Source: Filimonas zeae
GTDB taxonomy: Bacteria > Bacteroidota > Bacteroidia > Chitinophagales > Chitinophagaceae
Reading direction: 5' to 3'
Assembly: GCF_014641615.1 (NCBI RefSeq)
Contig: NZ_BMIB01000004.1
Location: 744,001 to 808,000, forward strand
DNA: 64,000 bases
Part shown: piece after piece, positions 34,038-41,215 of the stretch
Position numbering within the stretch: position 1 is the first letter of the stretch
Layout: every line of letters begins with the position of its first letter
Made by a program: the position numbers and the translations under genes
The notes under the pieces: generated by a model
Told to the model about the DNA's origin: nothing
Database searches by the model: none
Seen by the model: the letters and a program-made list of their open reading frames with translations, nothing else

Positions 34038-34610
34038 ATGAAGAAACCGGACTACATAGTAATGGGAATTGACCCCGGAACATTGGTAATGGGCTATGCC
34101 CTTATTGCTGTACAGGGAAATAAAGCGCGCATGCTGGTAATGGATGTGCTGAAACTGAGCGCGGATAAGGATATATACGGCCGTTTGGAGAAAATACATA
34201 CCCGTGTATCTGAACTGATTGAGATACACAAACCAGATCATTTTGCTATTGAAGCACCCTTCTTTGGCAAAAACGTTCAGAGTATGTTAAAACTGGGCCG
34301 GGCCCAGGGCGTAGCTATTGCAGCAGCCATGCAGGGCAAGGTACCTGTAACAGAATATTCACCCAAAAAGGTGAAACAATCTGTTACAGGCAATGGTAAT
34401 GCTGACAAAGAACAGGTTTGGAAAATGCTGCAACAGGTGATGCAGCTGGAAGAAAAACCTGCTTTTTTTGATGCCACCGATGCGCTGGCGGTGGCTATGT
34501 GCCACCACTACCAGCTGGGCTCGCCTTTAGGCCAGCTAAGCAAAGGTCTGAAAGGCTGGGAAGACTTTATTGCCAAAAACCCCGGCCGCGTAACTATAAA
34601 TAAGAAGTAA
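34038..34610 (+). CDS. ruvC: Holliday junction resolvase RuvC
   Basis: From the ATG at 34038 the product has 190 residues, a usual RuvC length. Catalytic acidic residues are in MGIDPGT (Asp), AIEAPFFGKN (Glu) and DATDALAVAMCHH (two Asp). RuvC cuts Holliday junctions with RuvAB during recombination repair. A longer start at 33978 is excluded because the TTG is part of the promoter box. Its last 17 bp overlap the 3' end of the HIT gene on the opposite strand. Confidence 0.95.
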   Translation: MKKPDYIVMGIDPGTLVMGYALIAVQGNKARMLVMDVLKLSADKDIYGRLEKIHTRVSELIEIHKPDHFAIEAPFFGKNVQSMLKLGRAQGVAIAAAMQGKVPVTEYSPKKVKQSVTGNGNADKEQVWKMLQQVMQLEEKPAFFDATDALAVAMCHHYQLGSPLGQLSKGLKGWEDFIAKNPGRVTINKK

Positions 34611-34983
34611 TTTTTTGTTGAGCCGCTGCCAGCTCTTCCGGCTCCGCTTTCTTTTTAGAAGCCAGTATATCTGCATCTGCCATACCATTCATAGGAATCA
34701 GATGTACGTGTGCATGCGGCACCTCAAAACCCAGGGTAAGAATATTTACCCTATCGCAGGGGAAAGCCTGTTGAATAGCTTTGGCTATTGGCTGCGCAAA
34801 GGTGAGCAGGCCATTCAGATACTCAGCCGGCAGATCGAACAAGCGGTCTACCTCTGTTTTGGGTACCACCAGTACGTGACCAGGCGTAGCCGGAAAAATA
34901 TCCAGGAAAGCAAAAAAGCGATCGTCTTCAGCAATTTTATAAGAAGGTATTTCTCCGGCAATGATTTTAGAAAAGAGTGTCAT
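34594..34983 (-). CDS. HIT-family nucleotide hydrolase
   Basis: A 129-residue protein with KIIAGEIPSYKIAEDD, FLDIFPATPGHVLVVPK and the histidine triad HAHVHL. This is the Hint/PKCI branch of the HIT family, which hydrolyses nucleoside phosphoramidates or related nucleotides. Length is typical. It follows greA by 112 bp and is separated from it by a terminator and a palindrome, so it probably has its own transcript. Confidence 0.93.
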   Translation of the reverse strand: MTLFSKIIAGEIPSYKIAEDDRFFAFLDIFPATPGHVLVVPKTEVDRLFDLPAEYLNGLLTFAQPIAKAIQQAFPCDRVNILTLGFEVPHAHVHLIPMNGMADADILASKKKAEPEELAAAQQKITSYL

Positions 34984-35032
34984 GCAATATCTTTAAAGTC
35001 AGGAAAATTAATAAAACCTTGCGCCTGTACAC

Positions 35033-35062
35033 AAAAAAGGCTGCTCTTTTACAAGGCAGCCC
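35033..35062 (-). terminator. terminator of greA
   Basis: GGCTGC (35039-35044) and GCAGCC (35057-35062) form the stem; on the minus strand it is followed by TTTTTT. It lies about 35 nt after the greA stop. Confidence 0.7.
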
Positions 35063-35068
35063 TTTTTG

Positions 35069-35087
35069 CGGTTATGTAACATAACCG
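35069..35087. repeat. 19-bp perfect palindrome after greA
   Basis: CGGTTATGT-A-ACATAACCG has two 9-bp arms around one base. It begins 8 bp after the greA stop and abuts the terminator. It could be a regulator site for the HIT gene or part of an extended terminator. Confidence 0.6.
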
Positions 35088-35095
35088 GTAATAAT

Positions 35096-35569
35096 TTATA
35101 TAGAGATGTCCTCTACTTTAAACTTAATAACGCCTGTAGGTGCCTGCACCTCGGCAATTTCGCCTACAACTTTACCCAGCAGCCCTTTACCTATAGGAGA
35201 ACTGATAGATATTTTTCCGGCTTTTAAATCGGCCTCTTTTTCGCCCACCAGCTGATAAGTAACCGTTTTTTTAGTGGCTACGTTGGTAATGGTTACTTTG
35301 GTTAATATAGATGCTTTACTGGTATCAACTTCATCAGCGCTTACTATACGGGCACTGGCTATATGGGTTTCCAGCAGGGCCATTTTGGCCTCCAGAATTC
35401 CCTGTGCTTCTTTGGCAGCATCGTACTCGGCATTCTCACGAAGATCCCCTTTTTCCCGGGCTTCTGCAATGGCTCTTGCAGCCCCCGGCCTGTCCACCGT
35501 TTTCATGCGGTGAAGCTCTTCCTTCATCTTTTCGAGTGTCTCTTTGGTTACGTACATAACTTCACTCAT
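35096..35569 (-). CDS. greA: transcription elongation factor GreA
   Basis: A 157-residue protein with the two GreA domains: an N-terminal coiled-coil (about 5-75, with DLRENAEYDAAKEAQG holding the acidic tip that reaches the polymerase active site) and a C-terminal FKBP-like domain (VGEKEADLKAGKISISSPIGKGLLGK). GreA rescues backtracked RNA polymerase by stimulating transcript cleavage. The leader contains a promoter-like sequence and a strong hairpin with eight Ts, discussed under findings. Confidence 0.97.
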   Translation of the reverse strand: MSEVMYVTKETLEKMKEELHRMKTVDRPGAARAIAEAREKGDLRENAEYDAAKEAQGILEAKMALLETHIASARIVSADEVDTSKASILTKVTITNVATKKTVTYQLVGEKEADLKAGKISISSPIGKGLLGKVVGEIAEVQAPTGVIKFKVEDISI

Positions 35570-35594
35570 AGTAAATCGTGTTTTTATGAGGGAT

Positions 35595-35632
35595 AAAAAA
35601 AATACAACGCCACAGCGTTAACTGTAGCGTTG
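35595..35632 (-). terminator. terminator or attenuator in the greA leader
   Basis: On the minus strand CAACGCTACAG (35632-35622), 6-nt loop, CTGTGGCGTTG (35615-35605): an 11-bp stem with one G-U pair, then TATTTTTTTT. It lies between the dehydrogenase gene and greA and could end the former or attenuate the latter. Confidence 0.8.
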
Positions 35633-35648
35633 CAGAAATGTAAAGTTA

Positions 35649-35680
35649 CAAATATAGCTTTTTTGCACTTCGCGTGCAAA
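35649..35680 (-). promoter_or_regulatory. promoter-like sequence before the greA leader hairpin
   Basis: TTTG (35680-35677), 20-bp spacer, TATATTTG (35656-35649) matches the Bacteroidota -33/-7 promoter with correct spacing. Transcripts from it would meet the hairpin at 35632-35605 before reaching greA. Confidence 0.6.
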
Positions 35681-35689
35681 CGTCAAATG

Positions 35690-36619
35690 TTAAAAAATGC
35701 CCAGTTTGTCCAGTACCACCTTAGCCATTTTAAAGTACGCTTCGTGGCTGTAACCGGCTATGTGCGGCGTTACTAACACATTGGTTCTGTTGCATAAACG
35801 CTGCAATTGCTCCGTTTCCGCATCGGTATAAGTGGCCAGCTTTTCGTTTTCCAGCACATCTACCCCGGCAGCAGTAATAAGGCCCTTGTCCAGCGCACGT
35901 GTAAGGGCGGCAGTATCGGTAACCTTGCCCCGGCAGGCCGTAAGAAAGTAAGGTTTACGTTGCAGCTTCTGAAAAAAAGCATCGTTGGCATAGTGATGCG
36001 TTTCTTCGGTAAGCGGCAGGTGCAGGCTTACCACATCTGCATATTTTGCTATATGCTCCGGCTCTGCCTCATGTACCGTGTCTTTAGCAAAACCTTTATA
36101 ATATTTATCGTACGCCAGAATATCTACCCCAAACGGTGCCAGCAAACGCGCATAAGCCTGGCCCGTGTTACCGTAACCAATAATACCTACTGTTTTGCCG
36201 GTAAGTTCAGTGCCACGGTTTTCATCGCGCAGCCACTTGCCCGCCTTCACCTCATCAAAACTGGTATGCAGTTTATTCATCAGGCATAATAAGGTACCTA
36301 GCATATGTTCGGCCACTGCATTACGGTTGCCTTCGGGGCTGCTTACACATTTAATGCCTTTGGCTTCTGCATAGGCTACATCAATCAGTTCCATACCACT
36401 GCCCAGTCTTCCTATCCACTTTAGCATAGGAGCCTTGTCCAGTATAGCCTGGTCAATTTTTAAACGCGTGGTAACAATAAGCCCTGTAATATCTCCCATT
36501 TTCTCTGCCAGCTCTTCATAAGTAATGGCTGGCGTATAAAGCACCTCATAGCCATTCTTCTGTAGTGTATCTGCCAGGTATTCATGCACCTTTGCTGTAA
36601 CAATCACCTTGCTTTTCAT
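35690..36619 (-). CDS. D-2-hydroxyacid dehydrogenase (phosphoglycerate-dehydrogenase-like)
   Basis: A 309-residue NAD-dependent oxidoreductase of the D-isomer-specific family. GIIGYGNTGQAYA is the Rossmann glycine motif (about 145-157). The catalytic residues are Arg in CRGK, Glu in DVLENEK and His in TPHIAGYS. It lacks the ACT domain of full-length serine-biosynthetic SerA. It may oxidise 3-phosphoglycerate or another 2-hydroxyacid; the sequence does not decide. It starts 27 bp after the ksgA stop, so both are probably one transcript. Confidence 0.88.
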   Translation of the reverse strand: MKSKVIVTAKVHEYLADTLQKNGYEVLYTPAITYEELAEKMGDITGLIVTTRLKIDQAILDKAPMLKWIGRLGSGMELIDVAYAEAKGIKCVSSPEGNRNAVAEHMLGTLLCLMNKLHTSFDEVKAGKWLRDENRGTELTGKTVGIIGYGNTGQAYARLLAPFGVDILAYDKYYKGFAKDTVHEAEPEHIAKYADVVSLHLPLTEETHHYANDAFFQKLQRKPYFLTACRGKVTDTAALTRALDKGLITAAGVDVLENEKLATYTDAETEQLQRLCNRTNVLVTPHIAGYSHEAYFKMAKVVLDKLGIF

Positions 36620-36646
36620 CGCGTATTTTTTATCCTGTGCGGATGA

Positions 36647-37405
36647 TTAGTAGTTCATAGAAAAAGTAAGTGCAGCAAAATCTTCCAGCGATAATTGCTC
36701 GGCACGTTTATCAAATATCGGATTCTGTAACACATCTTCCGTAAATAAAGAGCGCGCGGCATTGCGGAGGGTTTTACGGCGCTGGTTAAAAGCTGTTTTA
36801 ACCAGATTTACAAAGTGCTTATGGCTGCGCATATCCACCAGTTCCGTTTTACGGGTAAGCAATATTACCCCACTCATTACTTTGGGCGGTGGATTAAAGC
36901 ATTCCTGCGGCACATCAAACAGATATTCCACGTTGTAAAATGCCTGTATCAGTACACTGATTACCCCGTATACTTTGGAGCCTGGTTTGGAAGCCACACG
37001 CTGTGCCACCTCTTTCTGAAACATGCCTACCACATGCGGTACCTGATCTTTCCAGTCCAGTACCTTAAACAGTATTTGTGAGGAAATATTATACGGAAAG
37101 TTACCCACCACCATAAAACTGCCTTCAAAAGGTGGCTGGGCATCCAGAAAGCTCTGGTGAATAATACGGCCTTTCAGCTCCGGATACGTATGTTCCAGAT
37201 ATACTACCTTCTCCTCATCCAGTTCTACCGCTTTAAAATCTATATCCTTAAACTGTAACAGGTATTTGGTAAGCGCACCTCCGCCAGGCCCTACTTCCAG
37301 TAGCTGGGTAAAGGATTGCTGCTGTATGGCATCGGCAATTCTGCGGCAAATATTCTCATCCCGTAAAAAGTGCTGGCCTAATGACTTCTTCAGCGTGTAT
37401 TGCAT
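36647..37405 (-). CDS. rsmA: 16S rRNA dimethyladenosine transferase
   Basis: A 252-residue SAM-dependent methyltransferase of the KsgA/RsmA family, which dimethylates two adenines in the 3'-terminal hairpin of 16S rRNA. Motifs are KKSLGQHFLRDE at the start, LEVGPGGGALTKYL (SAM binding) and VGNFPYNISS (catalytic NFPY). The C-terminal domain QRRKTLRNAARSLF is also typical. An exact -7 box ends 4 bp before its ATG, implying a very short or absent leader. Confidence 0.96.
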   Translation of the reverse strand: MQYTLKKSLGQHFLRDENICRRIADAIQQQSFTQLLEVGPGGGALTKYLLQFKDIDFKAVELDEEKVVYLEHTYPELKGRIIHQSFLDAQPPFEGSFMVVGNFPYNISSQILFKVLDWKDQVPHVVGMFQKEVAQRVASKPGSKVYGVISVLIQAFYNVEYLFDVPQECFNPPPKVMSGVILLTRKTELVDMRSHKHFVNLVKTAFNQRRKTLRNAARSLFTEDVLQNPIFDKRAEQLSLEDFAALTFSMNY

Positions 37406-37409
37406 GCAG

Positions 37410-37417
37410 CAAAATTA
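37410..37417 (-). promoter_or_regulatory. -7 box for rsmA
   Basis: TAATTTTG on the minus strand, exact TAnnTTTG, ending 4 bp before the rsmA ATG (37405). It implies transcription starting at or near the start codon. Confidence 0.45.
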
Positions 37418-37486
37418 CCTGCAATGCGCAATATTTACGAGGTAAACCTGCTAAAAGGTGTATTTTTACGCATCAAACTGTAACGA

Positions 37487-38584
37487 ATGAGCAATGAATT
37501 GCAAAAACCTGTGATAGGTTTCAGTTGTGGAGATTTGAATGGAATAGGCACAGAGCTGATTATTAAAACCCTGAGTGACAACCGTATACTGGACATTTGC
37601 GTTCCGGTAGTGTTTGCCAGCAACAAAAGCATCAACTTTTATAAAAAAAATCTGCCTGATGTTACACTCACTTATCAGGCAACCAAAGATATTACCCGCT
37701 TAAACTACAAACAGCTGAACGTAGTAAACTGCTGGGAAGATGATGTGCAGATTACCCCCGGCCAGCTGAATGAAATTGGCGGTAAATACGCACTGATTTC
37801 TCTGCAGCAAAGCGTACAGGCGCTGAAAGCAGGTCAGATTCATGGTCTGGTAACAGCACCCATTCATAAAAAGAATATTCAATCGGCTGAGTTTAACTAT
37901 AGCGGCCATACGCCCTACCTCAAAGCCATGTTTAATGCCGATGAGGTAGTAATGCTGATGACAGCAGAAAACATGCGCGTGGCAGTATTAACAGAGCATA
38001 TTCCTGTAAAAGAAATTGCCGTACACATTACCCGCGAAAACATTCTGAAAAAGCTGCACATACTGCACAACAGCCTGCAGAAAGATTTTGGTATTGACAA
38101 ACCACGCATTGCCGTACTGGGTTTGAACCCACATGCCGGAGATGAAGGTTTAATAGGCAATGAAGAAGAAACCATTATTAAGCCTGCTGTTAAAGATGCA
38201 CGCCATAAAAATATGATGGTGTTTGGCCCTTACAGCGCAGATGCCTTTTTTGCCCGTGGACAATACAATCAGTTTGATGCAGTACTGGCTATGTATCACG
38301 ATCAGGGCCTGATTCCTTTTAAATCGCTGGCTATTGGCGAAGGCGTTAATTATACAGCCGGTTTACCGATAGTAAGAACCAGCCCCGACCATGGTACTGC
38401 GTTTGATATTGCCGGAAAAGGTAAGGCAGACGCTGCCTCCTTCCTGGCCGCGGTATACAATGCAGTTGACATTATACGCAGCCGCGCTACCTGGGCAGAA
38501 AGCCACGCCAACCCGCTGAAAAAGATAAGCGCCCGTGTACTGGCTAACGCAGAAGATGAAAAAATTGAAGAATCAGAAGGATAA
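37487..38584 (+). CDS. pdxA: 4-hydroxythreonine-4-phosphate dehydrogenase
   Basis: A 365-residue protein of pyridoxal phosphate biosynthesis. Signatures: GDLNGIGTE near the start, VTAPIHKKNIQ, FNYSGHTPYLK, GLNPHAGDEGLIGNEE, MYHDQGLIPFK and RTSPDHGTAFDIAGKGKAD. The metal-binding His residues are present. It is slightly longer than E. coli PdxA (about 330) but ends normally. The next gene, an aldose-1-epimerase homologue, starts 10 bp after its stop. Confidence 0.95.
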   Translation: MSNELQKPVIGFSCGDLNGIGTELIIKTLSDNRILDICVPVVFASNKSINFYKKNLPDVTLTYQATKDITRLNYKQLNVVNCWEDDVQITPGQLNEIGGKYALISLQQSVQALKAGQIHGLVTAPIHKKNIQSAEFNYSGHTPYLKAMFNADEVVMLMTAENMRVAVLTEHIPVKEIAVHITRENILKKLHILHNSLQKDFGIDKPRIAVLGLNPHAGDEGLIGNEEETIIKPAVKDARHKNMMVFGPYSADAFFARGQYNQFDAVLAMYHDQGLIPFKSLAIGEGVNYTAGLPIVRTSPDHGTAFDIAGKGKADAASFLAAVYNAVDIIRSRATWAESHANPLKKISARVLANAEDEKIEESEG

Positions 38585-38593
38585 AGAATTCAT

Positions 38594-39463
38594 ATGCTAT
38601 ACCTGGAAAATGAACTGTTAAAAGTGGCTGTAGCTGCCAAAGGAGCAGAGTTGCAAAGTATTGTACGGAAAGATACAGGCATTGAATACCTGTGGAGCGG
38701 AGATGCAAAATACTGGGGTAAAAAAAGCCCGGTACTGTTTCCTATAGTAGGCTCACTGAAGAAAAACCAGTACCTGTACAACATGCAGCATTATACCCTT
38801 GGCCGCCATGGCTTTGCGCGTGATATGGAGTTTGCTGTTACTGCACAAACGGCTGGTAGCGCCACTTTTACCCTGCGTAGCAACGAACAGACTTTTCAGG
38901 TATATCCATTCCATTTCAGTTTTTCTATCCGCTACGAACTACAGAACGATACCCTTTCGGTTACCTACGATGTAAAAAACGAAGGGGAAGAGAATATGTT
39001 GTTTTCAGTAGGTGCCCACCCGGCTTTTGCAGTACCACTGGTTGCAGGCACCAGCTTTGAAGATTACTACCTGCAATTTGACGCTACTGAAAATACCGGT
39101 GTATGGCCACTTTCCGCAGACGGCCTTATTGAAAACGCGCCAAAGCCTTATCTGCAACAAACCAATACCCTGCCATTGAACAAACCTATGTTTTATGGCG
39201 ATGCGCTTGTGTTTAAACAATTTCAGTCGAAAAAAATAAGCCTTTTGAGCAAGGCCACCAGTCATGGCCTGCATTTTCACCTGGAAGGGTTTCCTTTTCT
39301 GGGTATCTGGTCGGCTAAAGATGCAGACTTTGTTTGTATAGAGCCCTGGTGTGGCATTGCAGATGGGGTATATGCATCGGGCAATCTGTTTGAAAAAGAA
39401 GGCATCAACAATCTGTCGCCCGCTACTACCTTCAGCAGAACCTGGAGCGTTAGCTTATTTTAA
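38594..39463 (+). CDS. aldose-1-epimerase-family protein (LacX-like)
   Basis: A 289-residue protein of the galactose mutarotase-like family. It begins with ENELLKVAVAAKGAELQSI and contains YLWSGDAKYWGKKSPVLFPIVG, HGFARDMEF and SVGAHPAF, and ends with CIEPWCGIADG. These are the features of the LacX/YeaD branch rather than classical GalM. It probably interconverts sugar or sugar-phosphate anomers. It follows pdxA by 10 bp, and meets the winged-helix gene tail to tail with a 6-bp gap. Confidence 0.9.
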   Translation: MLYLENELLKVAVAAKGAELQSIVRKDTGIEYLWSGDAKYWGKKSPVLFPIVGSLKKNQYLYNMQHYTLGRHGFARDMEFAVTAQTAGSATFTLRSNEQTFQVYPFHFSFSIRYELQNDTLSVTYDVKNEGEENMLFSVGAHPAFAVPLVAGTSFEDYYLQFDATENTGVWPLSADGLIENAPKPYLQQTNTLPLNKPMFYGDALVFKQFQSKKISLLSKATSHGLHFHLEGFPFLGIWSAKDADFVCIEPWCGIADGVYASGNLFEKEGINNLSPATTFSRTWSVSLF

Positions 39464-39469
39464 CTGCAG

Positions 39470-39760
39470 TTACTTATTTACATTCAGGTATTGCTGCAGG
39501 GCTTTTACATAGTCTTCAAATGCAGCAATGCCCTTTTCGGTAATCTTACAAATGGTTTGGGGATAGTTGTCTTTAAACTGCTTTATCACCTCTACATAAC
39601 CTGCTTCTTTCAGCTTCTGAATCTGCACACTCAGGTTACCCGCCGTAGCATTGGTTTTCTTTTTAATAAAAGTAAACTCTGCTTCTTTTACGCCAATCAG
39701 CAGACTTACCACTGCAAGCCGCAACTGCGAATGTAATATGGGATTCAGATCTTTAAACAT
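39470..39760 (-). CDS. winged-helix transcriptional regulator
   Basis: A 96-residue DNA-binding protein. LHSQLRLAVVSLLIG, TFIKKKTNATAGNLSVQIQKLKEAGYVEV and the wing residues CKITEKGIAAFEDYV match the short winged-helix family (ArsR/MarR-like, PF13601-type) common in Bacteroidota. Its start overlaps the stop of the upstream membrane protein gene by 8 bp, so the two are translationally coupled and probably act together. Regulation of this pair or of other genes is inferred only. Confidence 0.88.
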   Translation of the reverse strand: MFKDLNPILHSQLRLAVVSLLIGVKEAEFTFIKKKTNATAGNLSVQIQKLKEAGYVEVIKQFKDNYPQTICKITEKGIAAFEDYVKALQQYLNVNK

Positions 39761-40436
39761 TCGCCATTTTTGCTTTTAAGCACTTTCTACGCAGAATAAG
39801 TCCGGGTATAAGCCAGCTGAATATGCCTGCAAGGCCGTTCATTAATACATCGTACACAAAAGGGGTAAAAAGAGAGATGATGAAGAATACATAACACAGT
39901 ATGCCTCCGATAATCATGGGTTTGAAGCGGGAAGCAATGCCGGTTGTTAATGTGGGAAGGGAATATAGTATCAGATAAAGAGAAGAGGCACTTAATGTAA
40001 AAGGGTAATATGCTGTTACCTCTTTTGTGCTGTTATTTCTGATAAGCAGTGTTTTACCTTCTGCTGCAAACATCTTAACGCTTATGGTGGGTACCACCTG
40101 CAGATAAATCAATAAGGCAAATACGCTGAATCCATAAACCATCCATACAGCATTCAGCCAACTCTCTTCATAAGTAAGCACTCTTCGGTTACGGCTTTCC
40201 CGGGCAGAAATTACAAACTGGGGAACAATAGCAATCAACACCACCAGCCATACATCAAAACCAATAGAAAAATTAAACATACGCTGGAGAAAACTCATAA
40301 TACCTGCAAAGCCAACCACACTACCCCACAAAATAGCGCTGGTACCACTGGTATGAAAGTGGCCTTTTGCATTCTGCAGCATTTGAGTAATCAATTCCAG
40401 GCTTTCCTGGTGGGTAAGTTGCTTTTCCTCTGCCAT
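39753..40436 (-). CDS. polytopic membrane protein paired with winged-helix regulator
   Basis: A 227-residue protein with an N-terminal cytoplasmic segment (MAEEKQLTHQESLELITQML) and about five or six membrane helices. I do not recognise a named family. Proteins of this type often precede a short winged-helix regulator in Bacteroidota, as here, and may control or respond to it. The stop overlaps the regulator start by 8 bp. A -7 box (TATATTTG, 40513-40520) lies 77 bp upstream, inside the loop of the previous gene's terminator. Confidence 0.8.
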   Translation of the reverse strand: MAEEKQLTHQESLELITQMLQNAKGHFHTSGTSAILWGSVVGFAGIMSFLQRMFNFSIGFDVWLVVLIAIVPQFVISARESRNRRVLTYEESWLNAVWMVYGFSVFALLIYLQVVPTISVKMFAAEGKTLLIRNNSTKEVTAYYPFTLSASSLYLILYSLPTLTTGIASRFKPMIIGGILCYVFFIISLFTPFVYDVLMNGLAGIFSWLIPGLILRRKCLKAKMANV

Positions 40437-40479
40437 AATTGAATAATATTATCCGGGAAGCTGTTGCCAGCTGAAGTTA

Positions 40480-40533
40480 GAAAACAAATAAACCTGATTG
40501 CTGGTTATGCTGCAAATATAACCGGCAATCAGG
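40480..40533 (-). terminator. long-stem terminator after the TPR-like gene
   Basis: CCTGATTGCTGGTTAT (40493-40508) and ATAACCGGCAATCAGG (40518-40533) form a 16-bp stem with one mismatch. On the minus strand it is followed by TTTATTTGTTTTC. It lies 22 nt after the stop at 40556. Confidence 0.75.
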
Positions 40534-40555
40534 CAATAAAGTAAAGAGGTTCAGA

Positions 40556-41182
40556 CTATTGGCAAAGCGGTAACATCTTCTCCGCTTCAGCTCCCCCCCA
40601 ATGCGGATGTAGAGGTTTTACCTGCTCTGCTTTGCCCAGTGCAACTGCTTTTTCAAACAAAGGCTTTGCTTTGTCTTTACCACCACCGTATTGAGCGGGA
40701 GTACCAAACATAGCCATGCCCTGCAGATAATAGATACGCGGATTATCGGGATTGGCTTTAATGGCATTTTGCAAAGCTGCTGAAGCCTGCGAGCCATATG
40801 TTTGCCAGCGGTTCATAGGATCTACCAGCATTTGTATAGTAGTTGCCATGTTACGGATGGTATACAAATCTGCATTGGTTTCAATCGCTTCTGCTTTGCT
40901 TACCAGTGCCAGTGCCTTTGTAGCCAGCGCATCCTGATCGGCACTTTTATCGCTGTAAGCAGCTCTTACCTGTGCAAGTGCTGCATAGTAATAAGGCAGC
41001 CATTGTGTTTTTTCTGCATCGCCAATGCGTTCAAAAGCAGCAGAAGCAGTCTGCAGATCAGCAGAGGTTTTAGAAGAATCCAGTAAAGCCAGGTTCTTTT
41101 GAACAGCCTGTACATATTTATCGCTCTGCGCCTGTACGGCTATGCCGCTGCATAAGGCAATAGCTAAAATAAATGCTTTCAT
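40556..41182 (-). CDS. secreted TPR-like protein
   Basis: A 208-residue protein with a signal peptide (about 1-19, ending VQAQ) and a helical repeat body with TPR-like blocks (AAFERIGDAEKTQWLPYYYAAL and NPDNPRIYYLQGMAMF). Such proteins are common partners of Bacteroidota outer-membrane systems. It starts 33 bp after the TonB receptor stop, so they are probably one operon. A role in receptor function is inferred from this position only. Confidence 0.82.
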   Translation of the reverse strand: MKAFILAIALCSGIAVQAQSDKYVQAVQKNLALLDSSKTSADLQTASAAFERIGDAEKTQWLPYYYAALAQVRAAYSDKSADQDALATKALALVSKAEAIETNADLYTIRNMATTIQMLVDPMNRWQTYGSQASAALQNAIKANPDNPRIYYLQGMAMFGTPAQYGGGKDKAKPLFEKAVALGKAEQVKPLHPHWGGAEAEKMLPLCQ

Positions 41183-41215
41183 ACTAGTTGTTTTGTTGAT
41201 GGAAGAAATTATTGA

